The notes beneath the pieces are model-generated. The model saw only the letters and a program-made list of their open reading frames with translations, ran no database searches and was not told the DNA's origin. DNA of 64,000 nt from Streptomyces sp. A3M-1-3 (GTDB lineage: Bacteria; Actinomycetota; Actinomycetes; Streptomycetales; Streptomycetaceae). Of the stretch, positions 35,901-43,211 are shown piece after piece. The first letter of the stretch is position 1. Each line of letters starts with the position of its first letter. Location of the stretch: NCBI RefSeq assembly GCF_024213665.1, contig NZ_JANAVP010000022.1, positions 36,069 to 100,068 on the forward strand. Reading direction: 5' to 3'. A program made the position numbers and the translations under genes.

Positions 35901-36241
35901 ATGTGCGCACCACCCGCCGGCTCGGCACCAGCCCCCGGTGCGCCGCCGGATACCGCCGTCTTGGCACGCGCAGGGTCCGCGAGCGGGGGTGGGGCGTCCG
36001 TGAGGTCCGGGGCCCGGTCGGCCGGGGGTGCGGGGTCCGCGAGCTGGGTGTCCGCGACTTCGGCTCGGTCGGCCGGGTGCGGCGACGTGGTCTCCGGCCG
36101 TGGTGGGAGGGGGGTTCCTGTTGGGGACCAGAAGGCGATCCGGGCCTCGCGCGGCAGCGCGGCCGGGAGGAACACCGCGGCGTAGCGCGCAAGCGCGTCG
36201 GCCGCGCCCTCGGCCGACGACGGGTGCATCCAGTGCGCCAC
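32918..36241 (-). CDS. SNF2-family DEAD/DEAH-box helicase
   Basis: 1107-residue dsDNA translocase. The N-terminal 600 residues are a family-specific region with two low-complexity inserts: a Gly/Ala/Pro repeat (about residues 95-180) and a GDGDRHGDGDRH repeat (about 380-395). The motor has Walker A DDMGLGKTITVI near 655, the DEAQ box VVADEAQHVKNP near 750 and motif VI AYRIGQTQPVQVHRL near 1045. It is the bacterial Snf2 type related to RapA/HepA-like remodelers. Start is GTG at 36241 with GGGAGGG upstream. It heads the SNF2-SWIM-hypothetical operon; the SWIM protein is the likely partner. Confidence 0.94.
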   Translation of the reverse strand: MAHWMHPSSAEGAADALARYAAVFLPAALPREARIAFWSPTGTPLPPRPETTSPHPADRAEVADTQLADPAPPADRAPDLTDAPPPLADPARAKTAVSGGAPGAGAEPAGGAHMVPGGAPGVGAGPAGALAAMPGGAMGAGAGWAGGASAALDAPGAWAGPVGALAAGPGGQGGPAPASASAADGGGRIIVVRRDGSSGGVRSQPVSAVLLPLADALSVLARARHDPAAHPAARCWGAAALHALHLVARGRLLPGLTADDHDAWRAGPLDADDVAHLRSIAAAMPYEAYAIPLPGPPGRGPLQLPEPEALVRAFLDAVADTLPRTPAAGHAYGAPFAAREPQRLPEQREWAAEVAAGMDTGVGISLRLDLSAYDLFDTSGDGDRHGDGDRHGDGGERRAGAAVVQVHSLADPTLVIDAARLWDGEGSDRFGPRARIEAVLALRRAARLWPPLGRLLEQPTPDVLPLDEDELADLLGIAATRLAAAGIAVHWPRELARTLTATAVVRPAPGSATDGTPFFDAEELFAFQWQLALGDDRLSEAEMDALAEAHRPIVRLRDKWVVVDPALVRKARKRELGLLDPVDALAVALTGTAEIDGATVEAIPTGTLATLRTRLTTDTAPLPPPPGLNATLRDYQLRGLGWLDLMTSLGLGGCLADDMGLGKTITVIALHLHRARSEPTLVVCPASLLGNWQREITRFAPGVPVRRFHGAGRTLSGLAGGFVLTTYATMRASAGHLATHAWGMVVADEAQHVKNPHSSTAKALRTIPTSARVALTGTPVENNLSELWALLDWTTPGLLGPLKSFRARHARAVEGGEDEEAVERLARLVRPFLLRRKKSDPGIAPELPPKTETDHPVPLTREQASLYQAAVHETMAAIEASEGIARRGLIMKLLSSLKQICNHPAQFLKEHSLKEHGLREHGPQATPVRLGNRSGKLTLLDELLDTILSEDDSVLVFTQYVTMARLLSEHLTARGVPSQLLHGGTPVAQREEMVDRFQSGEVPVFLLSLKAAGTGLNLTRASHVIHYDRWWNPAVEEQATDRAYRIGQTQPVQVHRLIAEGTVEDRIAEMLASKRALADAILGGGEAALTELSDAQLADLVALRRPS

Positions 36242-36314
36242 CGTCCCTCCCCCCGCTCGTGCCCATGGATTCCCTGACCTGGCCGAGTCTACGAGCGGGG
36301 TCTGACAGCCCCCG

Positions 36315-37115
36315 TTACGCGAGCTTCGCGGCCGGCGCTTCGAGGGCCTCGATCTGGCGGTCGGGGGCGATTCCGGTGAGCCCGGGTTCCCAGTGGATCT
36401 CGTCGGCCCCGAGATCAGCGGCCCGTTTCAGGTCTTCCAGCACGATCCGGGCGAAGTCTTCGGCCAGGTCCGGGGTGTCCTCTACGGGCGGCATCACCCG
36501 GAGGACGACCTGGCCCGTGCCGCCTGCCGCCCGGTACCAGCCGATCTCGGTGCGGCTGGTGTCCCAGTCCCGTACGCCGGTGACGAACCCGTCGCCGATC
36601 CGCGCGGCACGCTCCACCGCCGGGCGGGCCACCGCCCCGATGACCACCGGCAGGCTGCCGTTCACCGGCTTCGGGCCGACCGTGGACAGCGGGATCCGGA
36701 AGTACGGGCCGTCGAGCTGGACCGGGGTCCGGTCCCCAGCACGCCCGCATGCCGCCAGATGCTCCTCGAAGCCGGCCCCGCGACGGCTCAGCGGCGCACC
36801 GGTCGCGGTGAACTCCTCCGGCAGCCGGCCCTGCCCCAGTCCACGTCGAGTCGGCCGCCGGAGGGCCGGTCGAGGGTGGCCAACCGTGGGGCGAGCACGA
36901 TCGGCGGCTGGAACAGCGCGTTCACGGCGCCGGAACTCACGCGGATGCGACGGGTGTGCGCCGCCGCCCAGGTCAGCATCTCCAGGGGTGTCCCAGACGT
37001 ACGACTCCGGCAGCCCGGCCTAGTTGCGCCAGTGCGGTCCGGCGGGCAGCAGCAACCGCTCGCCGGCGGACACGCTGTCGAATCCGAGCCGTTCCGCGGC
37101 GGTCGCGACGGCGAC
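36315..37115 (-). pseudogene. LLM-class F420-dependent oxidoreductase gene, degraded
   Basis: Pieces of a luciferase-like TIM barrel occur in several frames. AVATAAERLGFDSVSAGERL is followed by an in-frame TAG (37020-37022). Then a frame change precedes LEMLTWAAAHTRRIRVSSGA and IVLAPRLATLDRPSGGRLDV, another change follows, and the last intact piece is NGSLPVVIGAVARPAVERAA to VGVRDWD-like GVRDWDTSRTEIGWYRAAGG. One stop and at least two frameshifts make this a clear pseudogene. It probably encoded an F420- or FMN-dependent oxidoreductase. Confidence 0.8.
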
Positions 37116-37162
37116 GAGGTACCCCCGGCTCCGGGTCAGACCGCAAGCGCCGTCGCAGCCGC

Positions 37163-37912
37163 CTAGCCGCGCTGGGCCTTGATGCGCTGCATCGAGGTCA
37201 GCGTCCGTACGAACAGCATGGCCAGAGCCGCGGCCGCGATGTCAGCGAGGTTCGCGGCGATCAGCAACTCCGCGGCGTCGCGCACCTGCTCAGGCTCAAC
37301 GGCCTTGTTGTATCTCGTGGTAGCCAAGCGGCCCGTCAGTATGGCGACGACCCATATCGTCCACCACGCGTTGACGACAGCGTGCGAGACCTTGCTCAGT
37401 GCGAGGTGCGGCCCCTCCGGGGCGCTCGCCCGCCAGATGCCGACGGCGATTCCGCGCGGTATCCAGAGGTTGGCGATCGGAATGAACCATGCGCCGATCG
37501 CCCAGCCACGGCCGCGGGTGTGGCCGTCCGGAGCGAAGACGTCGGCGTTCGCGCGGACGCGGTGGAACCAGATGATGAAGAGGGTCGCCGTCGCGAGCAG
37601 TGCCCAGCGCTGGAGGTTCGCTGCCATGAAGGACAGGTCGTTGGCCCGGTCAACGCTGCCCTGAGTCTGCTGCGCGTCGCCCATCGCGCCGTGCATGGAC
37701 ACCGCGGCAAACATCGCGAACAGGTCGGCTGCGACGACAAGTCCGAGCAGCGCCAGGACCGCGTACGAGAGCCCCACGGGCGAGCGCAGCCGCGCCGGAT
37801 GCGCGGACACCGCCGGAGGCGGCGGCGCGGAGGCTGCCGCCGCGATGACACAGCCGTCGCAGAGCCCTTCCCCTGTGGTTGCTTTGGACATGCCACAGCC
37901 CGTGCAGATCAT
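37163..37912 (-). CDS. DUF4328 membrane protein with zinc ribbon
   Basis: 249-residue protein. The N-terminus has a CxxC...CxxC zinc-ribbon (MICTGCGMSKATTGEGLCDG), then a Pro-rich linker and four to six membrane helices. The DUF4328 core includes IIWFHRVRANADVFAPDGHT, GWAIGAWFIPIANLWIPRGI and the late helix VNAWWTIWVVAILTGR. The family is common in Streptomyces and functionally unknown. ATG at 37912 is chosen because the zinc ribbon begins there, although the ribosome-binding site is weak. Confidence 0.83.
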   Translation of the reverse strand: MICTGCGMSKATTGEGLCDGCVIAAAASAPPPPAVSAHPARLRSPVGLSYAVLALLGLVVAADLFAMFAAVSMHGAMGDAQQTQGSVDRANDLSFMAANLQRWALLATATLFIIWFHRVRANADVFAPDGHTRGRGWAIGAWFIPIANLWIPRGIAVGIWRASAPEGPHLALSKVSHAVVNAWWTIWVVAILTGRLATTRYNKAVEPEQVRDAAELLIAANLADIAAAALAMLFVRTLTSMQRIKAQRG

Positions 37913-38030
37913 GATGAGGGACCCCCGGGAACATGGGTTCCCCTCCCCGGGGACCCCGTTGACCAGCCACGAGGCCGTGGCTGCCCGGGGAGGATACGCG
38001 AGCCGTCGCCACGGGTCGTGATCGGTACCG

Positions 38031-39734
38031 TCACCGGTCGGTCGCCCAGCCACCGTGCTCCCGCGTGTAGCCGTACTCCGGACGGCCCTTGGCCGCGCTC
38101 GTACGGAACGGCCTGCCGCCGTCGTCGATCCGCGTCGTGCCGGACCGGCCGGACCGGGTCCAGGCGAGTTCGAGGTACCAGTCGCAGTCGCAACCGGACG
38201 TGGTGGCCTCCACGCGTAGGACGACGGGGTCCGTTGACGACACCCGGAACGGGAAGGTCACGGCCGGCAGTGCCTTCTCGCCGTCGAAGCCGGCCACGGG
38301 GCGGGCGAGGGGGCGCGGGACGTCCAGTTTCACGGCGAATGAGGCAGGGGTGAGGATGCCGCCGCAGCCCTGGGACATCGTGTAGACGTTCCAGGGCAGT
38401 GGTGTGCGGCGGCCGGCAACCCGTACCTGCAGGGCCTGGAGGACGGCAGGTTCGGCCGCGTCGCCCTGCACGGTGATCTCGACGACTGTCTGCCCGCCGT
38501 GCACGGCGCGCTGGGCCGCCGCCCAGGCGTGGGCGTCCTGTTCGACCGGTGGCGCCGGGACGTCCTTCGGGGCGCGGTCGATGACGTAGCTGTGGTCGCA
38601 ACCGTGCTGCCAGACGTGGGAACGGGCGGTCCACGTCAGGGGCGCGCGGCCGCCCGTCGGTGGTGGGGTGGGGGTGGCGGCGGGGGGAGGGGAGCTGCGC
38701 GCCGGAGTGGAGCCCGGGCTGGAAGTCGGTACGGTTGTGGGCGTGGTGCCGGGCGCCCGAGTGACGGCGGTCGGACCGGCGCTGGGGTCAGGACCGGTAC
38801 CGGTACCGGTACCGGTACCGGTACCGGTACCGGTACCGGTGTCGCGCCCGGTCCGGGGTGTGGGGTCGGCGGTGGAACCGGTGGCCAGGTCCACGGCGAT
38901 GGCGGCGGCGACGAGCGCGCCGACGGCGGCCGCGAGGGCGGCATGGCGCCGCCCCGCCCGACGACGCGCCGGACGCACCGCCCCAGCAGCCGCGATACCC
39001 CCACCTCCTGACCGCGGTTCCGATTCCGGTTCCGACGAATGCTGGGCAGCGGCCGCCGGCCCGCCCTGCGGACCGGGCTCCGATGCCAACGGTGCTCCGG
39101 GCACCGGTACGCGACGCGAACCCGACTCCGGTGCCTCGCGCGGACCCGACTCCGACGCCAACTGCGGTCCGGGGCCCCGACCCGACTCCGAGGCCGCCTG
39201 CGGTCCGGGCTCCGGCGCGGAGCCCGAACCCGGCGCCGACGCCAACTGCGGTCCCGGCCCCGGTGGCTGCGCCGCTGCGGGTCCCGGTACCGGCTGCGTG
39301 GGCCTTTCCGGTACGGGTCCCCGTTCCGGCCCGCGTACGGGCTCCCGTTCCGGCCCATGCACGGCCGCCGGTACGGGCCCCAGGCCCACCCCGCGTACAG
39401 GCGCCGGTTGCGGTTCACGTACGGACTCCCCTGCCGGCCCAGGCGCGGGCCGGCCCGGTCCCGGACCGCGCGCGGAGTCTCGCATGCGCTGCGCGTCCGC
39501 CAGGAGCCAGCGGCGGTGCAGGTCCACCATCTCTTGCGGCGACGCGCCGCACTGGCGGCCGAAGCGGTCCACCGTCGCGAACTCGACCGGCACCGCGTCG
39601 CCGTTGCAGTACCGGTGCAGCGTCGACGTGCTGACGTGCAGGCGCCGCGCGAGCGTGCCGTAGCTGAGGCCCGCGCGTTCCTTCAGGCCGCGCAGGCAGT
39701 CGGCGAAAGCCTGGGTCTCTGCCGCTCTCTCCAC
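38031..39734 (-). CDS. Membrane-spanning helix-turn-helix protein
   Basis: 567 residues with a cytoplasmic XRE-type HTH at about 5-70 (FADCLRGLKERAGLSYGTLA, RRLHVSTSTLHRYCNGDAVP). A ~170-residue Pro/Gly/Ser/Glu linker of imperfect repeats follows, then one membrane helix near 255-280 (HAALAAAVGALVAAAIAVDL) after an Arg-rich stretch. Next come a Thr-Gly array encoded by ACCGGT repeats, a Pro/Thr-rich stalk and a C-terminal extracytoplasmic domain of about 200 residues with cysteines (WQHGCDHSYVIDRAPKDVPA; TSGCDCDWYLELAWTRSG). A one-component DNA-binding sensor across the membrane is the simplest reading. GTG at 39734 has GGGGGA upstream. It is divergent from a secreted-protein gene. Confidence 0.85.
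   Translation of the reverse strand: MERAAETQAFADCLRGLKERAGLSYGTLARRLHVSTSTLHRYCNGDAVPVEFATVDRFGRQCGASPQEMVDLHRRWLLADAQRMRDSARGPGPGRPAPGPAGESVREPQPAPVRGVGLGPVPAAVHGPEREPVRGPERGPVPERPTQPVPGPAAAQPPGPGPQLASAPGSGSAPEPGPQAASESGRGPGPQLASESGPREAPESGSRRVPVPGAPLASEPGPQGGPAAAAQHSSEPESEPRSGGGGIAAAGAVRPARRRAGRRHAALAAAVGALVAAAIAVDLATGSTADPTPRTGRDTGTGTGTGTGTGTGTGPDPSAGPTAVTRAPGTTPTTVPTSSPGSTPARSSPPPAATPTPPPTGGRAPLTWTARSHVWQHGCDHSYVIDRAPKDVPAPPVEQDAHAWAAAQRAVHGGQTVVEITVQGDAAEPAVLQALQVRVAGRRTPLPWNVYTMSQGCGGILTPASFAVKLDVPRPLARPVAGFDGEKALPAVTFPFRVSSTDPVVLRVEATTSGCDCDWYLELAWTRSGRSGTTRIDDGGRPFRTSAAKGRPEYGYTREHGGWATDR
38792..38840. repeat. ACCGGT hexanucleotide array
   Basis: About eight perfect copies of the self-complementary hexamer ACCGGT in the coding region of the membrane HTH protein, encoding alternating Thr-Gly outside the membrane helix. 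Changes in copy number keep the reading frame. The array is also palindromic, so it could extrude hairpins during replication. Confidence 0.9.
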
Positions 39735-39932
39735 CGTTCCCCCATTTCCCCCGATCCCGCCGTCCCGCAACAGCGTTCCACCCCAGGGTCATTCCCCCAG
39801 GTGGGCGTACGTACAGCCGTTCCTGCGTCCCGGATCGGCCGCGTTCCGTTGCCTTCACGCCTCTCCAGCTCAGACGCTGGCCACGCAACAGCAGTTCACC
39901 TCACAGCACACAGAAAGACGGGGGAATCACCC

Positions 39933-40574
39933 ATGCTTCAGCGCACCCTCACGGTGGCCGTCGTGGCAGCGGCCGCCGTGGCCGCCTGCACCCTGCCCGG
40001 CACCGCCCAGACCCAGCCCGCCCGAGCACCCGCAGCCGCGACCGCCACCGCAGCCGCCACCGCACCCGGCTTCATCAAGGGCACGGACCTGCCGCCGCAC
40101 CCCACCTCGCCGTGGTTCGCCGGCAAAGTGACCCGCGGGCTGCCCGAGTTCGTACCGTTCTGCCTCGACGGCGTACTGCCGTCGAAGGGCGCCTGGCACC
40201 GCAGCTTCGGTACCGAGTACGACACCGGGGCGAGCCAGATCTCGGTGCGGGCCTCCTCCACCACCGCCGCCCGCAAGCTGACCGCGGCGGTCGAGAAGGC
40301 CGTTGCCGGCTGCGCGGCCGACTGGCTGCGCGAGACGCCCGGTGGCACAGCCAGCTGGCAGGACTACGGCCGGTTGAGCGTGGAGGAGGGTGCCCATGTC
40401 TACGGCGTGCACACCTCGGTCCCCGACTCGGAACCGGGCGTGCACCTCTACGGCATCGGACGCGACGGCAGCACCGTGACCGTCGTCAACTGGTCCCAGA
40501 TGGGCCACCTCGCTGACGCGCCGGTCAACAGGTTCAAGAGGACGACGACCACAGCCGTCAACAAGCTCAACTGA
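39933..40574 (+). CDS. Secreted protein of unknown function
   Basis: 213-residue exported protein. It has an Ala-rich signal (MLQRTLTVAVVAAAAVAACT), an Ala/Thr/Pro linker and a mature domain with two cysteines (EFVPFCLDGVLPSKGAWHRS; VEKAVAGCAADWLRE). The fold is reminiscent of sensor or PknH-like extracellular domains, but I cannot assign a family. ATG at 39933 has GGGGGA 7 nt upstream. It is divergent from the membrane HTH protein gene across about 200 bp, so the regulator may control it. Confidence 0.78.
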   Translation: MLQRTLTVAVVAAAAVAACTLPGTAQTQPARAPAAATATAAATAPGFIKGTDLPPHPTSPWFAGKVTRGLPEFVPFCLDGVLPSKGAWHRSFGTEYDTGASQISVRASSTTAARKLTAAVEKAVAGCAADWLRETPGGTASWQDYGRLSVEEGAHVYGVHTSVPDSEPGVHLYGIGRDGSTVTVVNWSQMGHLADAPVNRFKRTTTTAVNKLN

Positions 40575-40579
40575 CGAGC

Positions 40580-40648
40580 CGGGCGGGCCCCCAGAACCCG
40601 GGACACCGGGGGGGACCGGGGGACGGGGGACGGGGGCCCGCCGGTGTC
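40580..40648. terminator. G-rich inverted repeat between convergent genes
   Basis: GGGCGGGCCCCC at about 40581-40592 pairs with GGGGGCCCGCC at 40632-40642, and GACACCGG (40602-40609) can alternatively pair with CCGGTGTC (40641-40648). The loop contains runs of GGGGGAC. It lies just after the secreted-protein stop and before the broken FMN reductase end, so it likely acts as a terminator. Confidence 0.5.
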
Positions 40649-40651
40649 ATG

Positions 40652-41010
40652 TCAGGCGCGGAGCGCCGCCAGCTGCTCCGCGAAGGGGATTACCTCCACG
40701 GGCGCAGGAGCCGACGCCGGCATCCGGCCAAGCGGGACGGCCAGTTCGCCGGCGGCACGCGCGATGCGTGCGGACAGGCCGTCCGTACGCGCGTCTCCCG
40801 CGCCGCCCGCGCCACCCAAGTCCTCCGAGGCCGCGAACACGGCCGTGGGCACGACCTGCGTACGCAGATACGCGAACAGCGGGCGCAGCGCGTGTTCGAG
40901 GGCCAGCGAGTTGGCGCGCCGTACCGCCGGTGGCGGCGATGAGGACGGGCTTCCCGGCGAGCTCGTCCGGGTCGATCACGTCGAAGGGATGGATGTCCTG
41001 GCCGAACCAC
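40652..41010 (-). pseudogene. NADPH-dependent FMN reductase gene, 5'-truncated and frameshifted
   Basis: Only the C-terminal half remains: FDVIDPDELAGKPVLIAATG, then, after one extra base near 40915 (CGCCAACTCG in place of CGCCACTCG), the continuation LALEHALRPLFAYLRTQVVP, TAVFAASEDLGG and ARIARAAGELAVPLGRM. The N-terminal flavodoxin-like half is missing exactly where the insertion element begins at about 41013. The family reduces FMN using NADPH. No functional product is expected. Confidence 0.75.
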
Positions 41011-41012
41011 GG

Positions 41013-41150
41013 TTGAAGTGCTCTCCCTCGTGAACGAGGGAGATTCCTGCCTACCTTGCGGTGGCGGGCTGGACGCGACGAGCGCGCCTGGCGACTGCCC
41101 TCCCGGCAGCCGGGATGAGCGCGGGGCCCATCCGGTACAGATGCAAGACG
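41013..41150 (-). ncRNA. Probable omegaRNA (reRNA) of TnpB
   Basis: In IS605 elements the guide RNA spans the 3' end of tnpB and the right end, and the guide is the sequence just outside the element. Here tnpB stops at 41051 and a strong hairpin (41042-41023) is followed by AGCACTTCAACC at the right end. The RNA would therefore carry as guide the host sequence from about 41012 downward (reading the FMN reductase remnant). The 5' limit is a guess. Confidence 0.5.
41023..41042. repeat. IS right-end hairpin
   Basis: Perfect 8-bp stem CTCCCTCG/CGAGGGAG with a TTCA loop on the minus strand, between the tnpB stop and the FMN reductase remnant. This is the expected TnpA recognition hairpin at the right end. 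Confidence 0.85.
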
Positions 41151-42334
41151 TTCCGGGCGGCGTTGTGGTCGGCGTTGCCGTACCAGCCGCAGTCCGGGTT
41201 CTTGCACACGAACACGGCCTGGGACTCCCGGCTGCCCGGCGTGGTGAACCCGCACGCCGAGCAGCGCTGGGAGGTCCCGGGGGCGGGAACCTTGACCAGG
41301 GTGCCGCCCTGGCGGGCGGTCTTGTACGTCAGCAGCTCGACCGTGCGGCCCCATGCCTGCTGGCTGATGGAGCGGTTGAGGCCGGACTTCTGAGCGACGT
41401 TCTTCCCCGGCTGGTCCACGGTGCCCTTGGCGGACTTGACCATGTTCGTGATCTGCAATGCTTCCACCACAATCACGCTGTACTTCGCGGTGATCTCGGC
41501 GGTGGTCCGGTGCTGCCAGTCCAGGTGCCTGCGCTTGGCTCTCGCACGCAGCGCCTGGATCTGGTCATAGGTGGTCCGCAGTCGGCCGGAGGTCTTCTCC
41601 CCGCGCCTGCGGAAGCTCGTACGGTGCGCGGCCCGCTGCTCCAGGCGGAGCAGCTTGGCCGCTTCCTTCCCGGTCAGCCATGCGTCGTGGTCGTATGTTG
41701 TCCCGTCCGAGAGGGCCAGGGGCACGGTGACGCCGACGTCGATGCCGATTTCCGGTCCGGGGTGCGGCTCGGGCTCGGGTTCAAGGGTCTGGATGCGGAA
41801 GGCGATGTGCCAGCCGAGCGCGTCCTTGACCAGTCGGGCCCCGGTGATGCGGCTGTCGGTGTTGGCACGCTTGCCGACCGGGAGATCCTTGGTCCAGCGG
41901 AAGCGGATCCGCCCGATCTTGGGGATGTTGACCATGCCCCAGCGGCGGTGCACGCGGGTGATGTTCAGGTCCCGGCCCTGCGGGATGTCCACGGACATCC
42001 CGGTGCGGAAGCGGGCCTTGAAGTTCGGCTCGTCCGCCCGGCCGTCCCAACAGTTCTTCCACGCCTGGAAATACGTCTTCAGCACCGCTTGCGCGGCCTG
42101 CGCAGGCAGAACACCAAGCCAGTCGATGTCCTTGCGGGCTTGACGTATCGCCGCGTCCGCCGCGGCGAGGCTCCTGCGGTCCTTGGGGATCATCGTCCAC
42201 CAGTCGTGGAGCAGGTTCCACATCGTGCGGGCGGCGTGCGCCTGGGCGTCGACCAGGTGAACCTGAGCAGGCGTCAGCGCTAGCCGGGCGCGGTGCCCGA
42301 ACTGCCGTTTCTCCCACGCGGGCTCGCTGTTCAC
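41051..42334 (-). CDS. tnpB: TnpB, RNA-guided endonuclease of IS605
   Basis: 427-residue TnpB (OrfB) protein, ancestor-like relative of Cas12. An N-terminal HTH/wedge part precedes the RuvC-like nuclease. The three RuvC acidic residues are present: IGIDVGVTVPLALSDG (Asp), KYSVIVVEALQITNM (Glu) and NADHNAARNVL (Asp). The zinc-ribbon inserted before the last motif is CSACG ... CKNPDCGW. Start is GTG at 42334. It is divergent from tnpA by 23 bp. The intact catalytic set suggests a working nuclease guided by the right-end RNA. Confidence 0.95.
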   Translation of the reverse strand: MNSEPAWEKRQFGHRARLALTPAQVHLVDAQAHAARTMWNLLHDWWTMIPKDRRSLAAADAAIRQARKDIDWLGVLPAQAAQAVLKTYFQAWKNCWDGRADEPNFKARFRTGMSVDIPQGRDLNITRVHRRWGMVNIPKIGRIRFRWTKDLPVGKRANTDSRITGARLVKDALGWHIAFRIQTLEPEPEPHPGPEIGIDVGVTVPLALSDGTTYDHDAWLTGKEAAKLLRLEQRAAHRTSFRRRGEKTSGRLRTTYDQIQALRARAKRRHLDWQHRTTAEITAKYSVIVVEALQITNMVKSAKGTVDQPGKNVAQKSGLNRSISQQAWGRTVELLTYKTARQGGTLVKVPAPGTSQRCSACGFTTPGSRESQAVFVCKNPDCGWYGNADHNAARNVLHLYRMGPALIPAAGRAVARRARRVQPATAR

Positions 42335-42357
42335 ATCGCCAGCGTAGCATTTGGTTC

Positions 42358-42786
42358 ATGTCACCACGCTGGAATCCTAACCCCGATGTACGCACCGGCC
42401 GTCACGTCGTCTACAACCTGCATGTCCATTTGGTTTTTGTCACTAAGTACCGGCGCAGGGCGCTCACCGACGACATGCTGACCAGGTGCGAGGAGATCAT
42501 GCGCGAGGTCTGCGCCGACTTCGAGGCCGAGCTGAAGCAGTTCAACGGCGAAGAGGACCACGTGCACCTGCTCGTGCATTACCCGCCCAAGGTCCAGCTC
42601 TCCAAACTGGTCAACTCTCTCAAGGGCGTCAGTTCGCGCTACCTGCGCAAGGAGTACGACGCGCACGTGCGCCGGTATCTGTGGGGCGGCCACTTCTGGT
42701 CCGGCTCATACTTCGCCGGCTCCTGCGGCGGGGCACCGCTCACCGTCATCCGCCAGTACATCGAACAGCAGCAACGACCGGTATGA
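42358..42786 (+). CDS. tnpA: TnpA, Y1 HUH transposase of IS200/IS605
   Basis: 142-residue single-strand transposase. The HUH metal motif is DHVHLLVHYPP, and the catalytic tyrosine is in VIRQYIEQQQRP on the last helix. Other family landmarks are YNLHVHLVFVTKYRRRAL and SLKGVSSRYLRKE. Length matches the family (about 130-150). ATG at 42358 is the first start. With both active-site elements intact the element could still move by peel-and-paste at single-stranded DNA. Confidence 0.95.
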   Translation: MSPRWNPNPDVRTGRHVVYNLHVHLVFVTKYRRRALTDDMLTRCEEIMREVCADFEAELKQFNGEEDHVHLLVHYPPKVQLSKLVNSLKGVSSRYLRKEYDAHVRRYLWGGHFWSGSYFAGSCGGAPLTVIRQYIEQQQRPV

Positions 42787-43105
42787 CCGTGCGGTTACCG
42801 GAGGCACAGCGAACCACGGCGCTCCGCGCCTCCAGGCCAAGGATGCGCATAACCTCCGCCCTGAAGGGCAGAGCACTGCGCACCAGGCCGCCGACGAGGT
42901 ACATGTACCAGTCGCCGAAGCCGATCTTGTCGAAGGATTCCGCTGCCGAGGAGTGGCCGATGAGCTTCGGGAAGGCGCTGGCGACCCCGAAGAACAGGGC
43001 CAGTACAACCTGAAGCGCGCGCAGCGCGATGTGCGCGCGGCGGCTCGGGGCGGCGGTAGCGGTGCCTGCGGTAGCGGTCGCGGCGGGGGGCGTTGCGTCG
43101 GACAT
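42746..43105 (-). pseudogene. DoxX-family gene, 3'-truncated by the IS element
   Basis: ATG at 43105 with AGGAG 7 nt upstream begins a normal-looking DoxX protein: HIALRALQVVLALFFGVASA, FPKLIGHSSAAESFDKIGFG, DWYMYLVGGL. At about 42885 the sequence turns into the IS left end, and the frame closes after 119 residues with IS-derived residues. Only the first two helices remain. This is the second 3'-truncated DoxX gene in the window. Confidence 0.8.
42854..42873. repeat. IS left-end hairpin
   Basis: Stem CTCTGCCC/GGGCGGAG (one T-G pair) with a TTCA loop on the minus strand, 68 bp beyond the tnpA stop. It has the same loop as the right-end hairpin and is the expected TnpA recognition structure. 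Confidence 0.75.
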
Positions 43106-43211
43106 CTCGGTCTCCTCGGAAGGGCCTTGCGGCGGCGTGTGTGCTTTCACCGGGATAGACCGGGCGGCTGCGCGGAACTCATCGCTCGCGGGCGCTTTGG
43201 ACCGGACTTCT

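Larger units (their letters stand above)
41013..42885 (-). mobile_element. IS200/IS605-family insertion sequence
   Basis: Element with divergent tnpA (+) and tnpB (-), the IS605 layout. Both ends carry an imperfectly related subterminal hairpin with the same TTCA loop on the minus strand: CTCTGCCC/GGGCGGAG at 42854-42873 (left end, beyond tnpA) and CTCCCTCG/CGAGGGAG at 41023-41042 (right end, beyond tnpB), each next to AGTGCTCT. No terminal inverted repeats or target duplication, as expected for this group. The left flank is a truncated DoxX gene and the right flank a truncated FMN reductase gene, so the element sits on a deletion junction. Exact ends are uncertain by several bases. Confidence 0.88.
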
